This document shows positions 56,445 through 64,000 of a stretch of 64,000 bases of DNA, in pieces (positions within the stretch are counted from its first letter, which is position 1; the number at the start of each line of letters is the position of its first letter). The translations under genes and the position numbers were made by a program. The stretch is from Diplolepis rosae (lineage: Eukaryota; Arthropoda; Insecta; Hymenoptera; Diplolepididae): contig JAPYXD010000738.1 in NCBI GenBank assembly GCA_030998225.1, positions 992,001 through 1,056,000 of the forward strand. The letters run 5' to 3'. The notes under the pieces were generated by a model. That model saw only the letters and a list, made by a program, of their open reading frames with translations. It did no database searches and was not told where the DNA came from.

Positions 56445-59180
56445 GTGAGAATTTACCGTCTAACCCAAAATCATCGAATTCAGGGTCAGTTTTTTCCCGT
56501 TTTGACTGTCTTCCGACGAATGAATTTTTATTACATACTTTTTTTAAGTAGCCCTTGTAATCGTCTTTCAGGTGGGGCATGTGAAAAATGTCACAAGTTT
56601 CTAGCTTTGGGTGGGAATTTACCGTCTAACTCAAAATCATCGAATTCCGGGTTAGTTTTTGCCCATTTTGACTGTCTTCCGACAAATGAATCTTCATTAA
56701 ATAATTCTCTTCAAGTAGCCCTTGTAATCGTCTTTCAGCTGGGGCATGAGAAAAATGTTACAAGTTTCTAGTTTTGGGTGAGAATTTACCGTCTAACCCA
56801 AAATCATCGAATTCCGGGTTAGTTTTTGCCCATTTTGACTGTCTTCCGACAAATGAATTTTCAATAAATAATTCTATTTAAGTATCCCTTGTAATCGTCT
56901 TTCGGGTGGGGCATGTGAATAATGTCACAAGTTTCTAGTTTTGGGTGAGAATTTACCGTCTAACTCAAAATCATCGAATTCCGTGTCAGTTTTTGCCCAT
57001 TTTTAATGTCTTCCGAAGAATGAATTTTTAATAAATAATTCTTTTTAATAAGCCCTTGTAATCGTCTTTCAGGTGGAGCATGTGAAAACTGTCACAAGCT
57101 TCTAGTTTTGGGTGAGAATTTACAGTCTAACCCAAAATCATCGAATTCCGGGTTAGTTTTTGCCCATTTTGACTGTCTTCCGACAAATGAATTTTCATTA
57201 AATAATTCTCTTAAAGTAGCCCTTGTAATCGTCTTTCGGGTGGGGCATGTGAAAAATGTCACAAGTTTCTAGTTTTGGGTGAGAATTTACCGTCTATCCC
57301 AAAATCATCGAATTCCGGGTTAGTTTTTGCCCATTTTGAAGGTATTCCGACAAATGAATTTTCATTAAATAATTCTCTTAAAGTAGCCCTTGTAATCGTC
57401 TTTCAGGTGGGGCATGTGAAAAATGTTACAAGTTTCTAGTTTTGGGTGAGAATTTACCGTCTAACCCAAAATCATCGAATTCCGGGTTAGTTTTTGCCCA
57501 TTTTGACTGTCTTCCGACAAATGAATTTTCATTAAATAATTCTCTTAAAGTAGCCCTTGTAATCGTCTTTCAGGTGGAGCATGTGAAAAATGTCACAAGC
57601 TTCTAGTTTTGGGTGAGAATTTACCGTCTAACCCAAAATCATCTAATTCAGGGTCAGTTTTTGCCAATTTTGATTGTCTTCGGACAAATGAATTTTCATT
57701 AAATAATTCTCTTCAAGTAGCCCTTGTAATCGTCTTTCAGGTGGGGCATGTGAAAAATGTCACAAGTTTCTAGTTTTGGGTGAGAATTTACCGTCTAACT
57801 CAAAATCATCGAATTCCGGGTTAGGTTTTGCCCATTTTGACTGTCTTCCGAAATATGAATTTTCATTAAATAATTCTCTTAAAGTAGCCCTTGTAATCGT
57901 CTTTCAGCTGGGGCATGAGAAAAATGTTACAAGTTTCTAGTTTTGGGTGAGAATTTAACGTCTAACCCAAAATCATCGAATTCCGGGTTAGTTTTTGCCC
58001 ATTTTGACTGTCTTCCGACAAATGAATTTTCATTAAATAATTCTATTTAAGTATCCCTTGTAATCGTCTTTCGGGTGGGGCATGTGAAAAATGTCACAAG
58101 TTTCTAGTTTTGGGTGAGAATTTACCGTCTAACTCAAAATCATCGAATTCTGTGTCAGTTTTTGCCCATTTTTAATGTCTTCCGAAGAATGAATTTTTAA
58201 TAAATAATTCTTTTTAATAAGCCCTTGTAATCGTCTTTCAGGTGGGGCATGTGAAAAATGTCACAAGTTTCTAGTTTTGGGTGAGAATTTACCGTCTAAC
58301 TCAAAATCATCGAATTCCGGGTTAGTTTTTGCCCATTTTGACTGTCTTCCGACAAATGAATTTTCATTAAATAATTCTATTTAAGTAGCCCTTGTAATCG
58401 TCTTTCAGGTGGGGCATGTGAAAAATGTCACAAGTTTCTAGTTTTGGGTGAGAATTTACCGTCTAACTCAAAATCATCGAATTCCGGGTTAGTTTTTGCC
58501 CATTTTGAAGGTCTTACGACAAATGAATTTTCATTAAATAATTCTCTTAAAGTAGCCCTTGTAATCGTCTTTCAGGTGGGGCATGTGAAAAATGTTACAA
58601 GTTTCTAGTTTTGGGTGAGAATTTACCGTCTAACCCAAAATCATCGAATTCCGGGTTAGTTTTTGCCCATTTTGACTGTCTTCCGACAAATGAATTTTCA
58701 TTAAATAATTCTCTTAAAGTAGCCCTTGTAATCGTCTTTCAGGTGGGGCATGTGAAAAATGTCACAAGCTTCTAGTTTTGGGTGAGTATTTACAGTCTAA
58801 CTCAAAATCATCGAATACAGCGTCAGTTTTTTCCCATTTTGATTGTTTTCGGACAAATGAATTTTCATTAAATAATTCTCTTTAAGTAGCCCTTGTAATC
58901 GTCTTTCAGGTGGGGCATGTGAAAAATGTTACAAGTTTCTAGTTTTGGGTGAGAATTTACCTTCTCTCTGAAATTAATTGAATTCCGGGTCAGTTTTTGC
59001 CCATTTTGACTGCCTTCCGACGAATGAATTTTTATTACATAATTTTTTTAAGTAGCCCTTGTAATCGTCTTTCGGGTGGGGCATGTGAAAAATGTCACAA
59101 GTTTCTAGTTTTGGGTGAGAATTTACCGTCTAACTCAAAATCATCGAATTCCGGGTTAGTTTTTGCCCATTTTGACTGTC
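56445..59180 (-). repeat. Large block duplication, copy 2
   Basis: Second copy of the block at 48597-51330. Marker order and spacing are conserved, for example 475 bp from tattacatac to the next taatgtcttc in all three copies; the third such marker, predicted at about 64017, lies just past the window end. Single-base differences separate the copies, so the duplication is not brand new. Confidence 0.74.
58961..58980 (-). other. Local cluster of substitutions in one monomer
   Basis: The plus strand reads cttctctctgaaattaattg where other copies read cgtctaactcaaaatcatcg. That is seven changes in 20 bp, while both flanks match the consensus. It lies just before the copy of the 7848-bp block near 58997. 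Confidence 0.6.
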
Positions 59181-61338
59181 TTCCGACAAATGAATCTTCA
59201 TTAAATAATTCTCTTCAAGTAGCCCTTGTAATCGTCTTTCAGCTGGGGCATGAGAAAAATGTTACAAGTTTCTAGTTTTGGGTGAGAATTTACCGTCTAA
59301 CCCAAAATCATCGAATTCCGGGTTAGTTTTTGCCCATTTTGACTGTCTTCCGACAAATGAATTTTCAATAAATAATTCTATTTAAGTATCCCTTGTAATC
59401 GTCTTTCGGGTGGGGCATGTGAATAATGTCACAAGTTTCTAGTTTTGGGTGAGAATTTACCGTCTAACTCAAAATCATCGAATTCCGTGTCAGTTTTTGC
59501 CCATTTTTAATGTCTTCCGAAGAATGAATTTTTAATAAATAATTCTTTTTAATAAGCCCTTGTAATCGTCTTTCAGGTGTAGCATGTGAAAACTGTCACA
59601 AGCTTCTAGTTTTGGGTGAGAATTTACCGTCTAACTCAAAATCATCGAATTCAGGGTTAGTTTTTGCCCATTTTGACTGTCTTGCGACAAATGAATTTTC
59701 ATTAAATAATTATCTTTAAGTAGCTCTTGTAATCGTCTTTCGGGTAGGGCACGTGAAAAATGTCACAGGTTTCTAGTTTTGGGTGAGAAATTACCGTCTA
59801 ACTCAAAATCATCGAATTCCGGGTTAGTTTTTGCCCATTTTGAAGGTATTCCGACAAATGAATTTTCATTAAATAATTCTCTTAAAGTAGCCCTTGTAAT
59901 CGTCTTTCAGGTGGGGCATGTGAAAAATGTTACAAGTTTCTAGTTTTGGGTGAGAATTTACCGTCTAACACAAAATCATCGAATTCCGGGTTAGTTTTTG
60001 CCCATTTTGACTGTCTTCCGACAAATGAATTTTCATTAAATAATTCTCTTAAAGTAGCCCTTGTAATCGTCTTTCAGGTGGGGCATGTGAAAAATGTCAC
60101 AAGCTTCTAGTTTTGGGTGAGAATTTACAGTCTAACCCAAAATCATCGAATTCCGGGTCAGTTTTTTCCCATTTTGATTGTTTTCGGACAAATGAATTTT
60201 CATTAAATAATTCTCTTAAAGTAGCCCTTGTAATCGTCTTTCAGGTGGGGCATGTGAAAAATGTCACAAGTTTCTAGTTTTGGGTGAGAATTTACCGTCT
60301 AACTCAAAATTATCGAATTCCGGGTTAGTTTTTGCCCATTTTGAAGGTCTTACGACAAATGGATTTTCATTAAATAATTCTATTTAAGTATCCCTTGTAA
60401 TCGTCTTTCGGGTGGGGCATGTGAAAAATGTCACAAGCTTCTAGTTTTGGGTGAGAATTTACAGTCTAACCCAAAATCATCGAATTCAGGGTCAGTTTTT
60501 TCCCATTTTGATTGTCTTCGGACAAATGAATTTTCATTAAATAATTCTATTTAAGTAGCCCTTGTAATCGTCTTTCAGGTGGGGCATGTGAAAAATGTCA
60601 CAAGCTTCTAGTTTTGGGTGAGAATTTACAGTCTAACCCAAAATCATCGAATTCCGGGTTAGTTTTTGCCCATTTTGACTGTCTTCCGACAAATGAATTT
60701 TCATTAAATAATTCTATTTAAGTAGCCCTTGTAATCGTCTTTCGGGTGGGGCATGTGAAAAATGTCACAAGTTTCTAGTTTTGGGTGAGAATTTACCGTC
60801 TAACCCAAAATCATCGAATTCCGGGTTAGTTTTTGCCCATTTTGACTGTCTTCCGACAAATGAATTTTCATTAAATAATTCTCTTAAAGTAGCCCTTGTA
60901 ATCGTCTTTCAGGTGGGGCATGTGAAAAATGTTACAAGTTTCTAGTTTTGGGTGAGAATTTACCGTCTAACTCAAAATCATCGAATTCCGGGTCAGTTTT
61001 TGCCCATTTTGACTGTCTTCTGAGGAATGAATTCTTATTAAATAATTTTTGTTAAGTAGCCCTTGTAATCTTCTTTCAGGTGGGGCATGTGAAAAATGTC
61101 ACAAGTTTCTAGCTTTGGGTGGGAATTTACCGTCTAACTCAAAATCATCGAATTCCGGGTTAGTTTTTGCCCATTTTGACTGTCTTCCGACAAATGAATC
61201 TTCATTAAATAATTCTCTTCAAGTAGCCCTTGTAATCGTCTTTCAGCTGGGGCATGAGAAAAATGTTACAAGTTTCTAGTTTTGGGTGAGAATTTACCGT
61301 CTAACTCAAAATCATCGAATTCCGGGTTAGTTTTTGCC

Positions 61339-63079
61339 CATTTTGAAGGTCTTACGACAAATGAATTTTCATTAAATAATTCTATTTAAGTATCCCTTGT
61401 AATCGTCTTTCGGGTGGGGCATGTGAAAAATGTCACAAGTTTCTAGTTTTGGGTGAGAATTTACCGTCTAAGTCAAAATCATCGAATTCCGTGTCAGTTT
61501 TTGCCCATTTTTAATGTCTTCCGAAGAATGAATTTTTAATAAATAATTCTTTTTAATAAGCCCTTGTAATCGTCTTTCAGGTGGAGCATGTGAAAAATGT
61601 CACAAGCTTCTAGTTTTGGGTGAGAATTTACAGTCTAACCCAAAATCATCGAATTCCGGGTTAGTTTTTGCCCATTTTGACTGTCTTCCGACAAATGAAT
61701 TTTCATTAAATAATTCTCTTAAAGTAGCCCTTGTAATCGTCTTTCAGGTGGGGCATGTGAAAAATGTTACAAGTTTCTAGTTTTGGGTCAGAATTTAACG
61801 TCTAACTCAAAATCATCGAATACAGCGTCAGTTTTTTCCCATTTTGATTGTTTTCGGACAAATGAATTTTCATTAAATAATTCTCTTTAAGTAGCCCTTG
61901 TAATCTTCTTTCAGGTGGGGCATGTGAAAAATGTCACAAGTTTCTAGCTTTGGGTGAGAATTTACCGTCTAACACAAAATCATCGAATTCCGGGTTAGTT
62001 TTTGCCCATTTTGACTGTCTTCCGACAAATGAATTTTCATTAAATAATTCTCTTAAAGTAGCCCTTGTAATCGTCTTTCAGGTGGGGCATGTGAAAAATG
62101 TTACAAGTTTCTAGTTTTGGGTCAGAATTTAACGTCTAACTCAAAATCATCGAATACAGCGTCAGTTTTTTCCCATTTTGATTGTTTTCGGACAAATGAA
62201 TTTTCATTAAATAATTCTCTTTAAGTAGCCCTTGTAATCTTCTTTCAGGTGGGGCATGTGAAAAATGTCACAAGTTTCTAGCTTTGGGTGAGAATTTACC
62301 GTATAACTCAAAATCATCGAATTCCGGGTTAGGTTTTGCCCATTTTGACTGTCTTCCGAAATATGAATTTTCATTAAATAATTTTCTTAAAGTAGCCCTT
62401 GTAATCGTCTTTCTGCTGGGGCATGTGAAAAATGTTACAAGTTTCTAGTTTTGGGTGAGAATTTACCGTCTAACCCAAAATCATCGAATTCCGGGTTAGT
62501 TTTTGCCCATTTTGACTGTCTTCCGACAAATGAATTTTCATTAAATAATTCTATTTAAGTATCCCTTGTAATCGTCTTTCGGGTGGGGCATGTGAAAAAT
62601 GTCACAAGTTTCTAGTTTTGGGTGAGAATTTACCGTCTAACTCAAAATCATCGAATTCTGTGTCAGTTTTTGCCCATTTTTAATGTCTTCCGAAGAATGA
62701 ATTTTTAATAAATAATTCTTTTTAATAAGCCCTTGTAATCTTCTTTCAGGTGGGGCATGTGAAAAATGTCACAAGCTTCTAGTTTTGGGTGAGAATTTAC
62801 AGTCTAACCCAAAATCATCGAATTCCGGGTTAGTTTTTGCCCATTTTGACTGTCTTCCGACAAATGAATTTTCATTAAATAATTCTCTTAAAGTAGCCCT
62901 TGTAATCGTCTTTCAGGTGGGGCATGTGAAAAATGTCACAAGTTTCTAGTTTTGGGTGAGAATTTACCGTCTATCCCAAAATCATCGAATTCCGGGTTAG
63001 TTTTTGCCCATTTTGAAGGTATTCCGACAAATGAATTTTCATTAAATAATTCTATTTAAGTAGCCCTTGTAATCGTCTT
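61339..63079 (-). repeat. Block duplication with offset 8349 bp, copy 2
   Basis: Second copy of 52990-54730. The match ends near 63080, where this copy has gcatatgaaatatgtttc in place of the usual gcatgtgaaaaatgtcac. Confidence 0.72.
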
Positions 63080-64000
63080 TCAGGTGGAGCATATGAAATA
63101 TGTTTCAAGTTTCTAGTTTTGGGTGAGAATTTACCGTCTAACCCAAAATCATCGAATTCCGGGTTAGTTTTTGCCCATTTTGACTGTCTTCCGACAAATG
63201 AATTTTCATTAAATAATTCTCTTAAAGTAGCCCTTGTAATCGTCTTTCAGGTTGAGGATGTGAAAAATGTCACAGGCTTCTAGTTTTGGGTGAGAATTTA
63301 CAGTCTAACTCAAAATCATCGAATACAGCGTCAGTTTTTTCCCATTTTGATTGTTTTCGGACAAATGAATTTTCATTAAATATTTCTCTTTAAGTAGCTC
63401 TTGTAATCGTCTTTCAGGTGGGGCATGTGAAAAATGTCACAAGTTTCTAGTTTTGGGTGAGAATTTACCGTCTAACTCAAAATCATCGAATTCAGGGTCA
63501 GTTTTTTCCCGTTTTGAATGTCTTCCGACGAATGAATTTTTTATTACATACTTTTTTTACGTAGCCCTTGTAATCTTCTTTCAGGTGGGGCATGTGAAAA
63601 ATGTCACAAGCTTCTAGTTTTGGGTGAGTATTTACAGTCTAACTCAAAATCATCGAATTCCGGGTCAGTTTTTGCCCATTTTGACTGTCTTCCGACAAAT
63701 GAATCTTCATTAAATAATTCTCTTCAAGTAGCCCTTGTAATCGTCTTTCAGCTGGGGCATGAGAAAAATGTTACAAGTTTCTAGTTTTGGGTGAGAATTT
63801 ACCGTCTAACCCAAAATCATCGAATTCCGGGTTAGTTTTTGCCCATTTTGACTGTCTTCCGACAAATGAATTTTCAATAAATAATTCTATTTAAGTATCC
63901 CTTGTAATCGTCTTTCGGGTGGGGCATGTGAATAATGTCACAAGTTTCTAGTTTTGGGTGAGAATTTACCGTCTAACTCAAAATCATCGAATTCCGTGTC

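Larger units (their letters stand above)
42330..64000 (-). repeat. Right satellite array, same monomer, reverse orientation
   Basis: About 130 copies of the same monomer continue to the window edge, but on the opposite strand: every landmark now reads as its complement (aaaatcatcgaattcc, ttttgggtgagaattta). The usual step is again 167 bp. This array is dominated by variants that are rare on the left, namely gattacaagg in place of gataacaagg and aactaacccgg in place of aactgaccc (both given in monomer orientation). The gtaccgccctaaag variant, common on the left, was not seen here. The array is more regularly organised than the left one, with a recurrent 7-monomer spacing and multi-kilobase block duplications. 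It contains no gene or inserted element. The last bases (gaattccgtgtc) are mid-monomer, so the array continues beyond the window. Confidence 0.97.
44982..64000 (-). repeat. Higher-order repeat domain with 7-monomer (1169 bp) spacing
   Basis: A diagnostic monomer with taatgtcttc instead of gactgtcttc starts that motif at 44982, 46151, 46652, 49156, 50325, 51994, 53163, 54332, 55669, 57004, 58173, 59508, 61512 and 62681. Six of the 13 intervals are exactly 1169 bp (7 x 167) and three are 1335-1337 bp (8 monomers). The others are 3, 10, 12 or 15 monomers. A second diagnostic monomer (aaggtattcc) lies exactly 335 bp after eight of the 14 markers: 46987, 49491, 50660, 54667, 56004, 57339, 59843 and 63016. 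This linked order shows real higher-order structure. The intervening monomers vary, so it is a mosaic 7/8-mer and not one fixed unit. Confidence 0.82.

Noticed and set aside
1..64000. CRISPR array
   Set aside because: The repeats are about 167 bp and directly adjacent. There are no unique spacers between short repeats and no cas genes.
1..64000. Embedded transposons, retroelements, tRNA, rRNA or telomeric repeats
   Set aside because: No interval departs from the monomer phase by more than a few tens of bases. No coding domains, terminal repeats, RNA-gene motifs or short telomere-type repeats were seen.

Overview
The window is one uninterrupted block of satellite DNA. It is built from about 380 tandem copies of an AT-rich monomer of about 167 bp, running from base 1 to base 64000. 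I found no gene, RNA gene, transposon or unique-sequence interval. A monomer close to nucleosomal length, a higher-order pattern and the absence of bacterial gene organisation point to eukaryotic nuclear heterochromatin, most likely centromeric or pericentromeric. I do not recognise the satellite family and cannot name the organism.

Layout. Bases 1-42329 hold about 250 monomers in the forward orientation (read here as the strand beginning gatgattttgag). Bases 42330-64000 hold about 130 monomers in the reverse orientation. The two arrays converge tail to tail at one breakpoint near 42325-42329. This is the only orientation change I see. At the breakpoint a five-base microhomology closes a foldback with a 15-nt loop. 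The left array mixes several monomer subfamilies with spacings of 3, 5, 6 and 7 monomers and scattered segmental copies. From about 38.9 kb to the breakpoint its monomers are more diverged. Just before the breakpoint they already resemble the right-hand subfamily. The right array is more ordered: a marker monomer recurs at exactly 1169 bp (7 monomers) in 6 of 13 intervals, within larger 7-8.3 kb duplicated blocks.

The open reading frames here (up to 147 codons) are translations of the satellite itself and are not annotated as genes. The points most worth following are the foldback-type inversion, a motif partly resembling the mammalian CENP-B box, the nested higher-order repeats, and the mismatch between the orientation boundary and the subfamily boundary. 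All positions and spacings were read by eye; identity levels are estimates.
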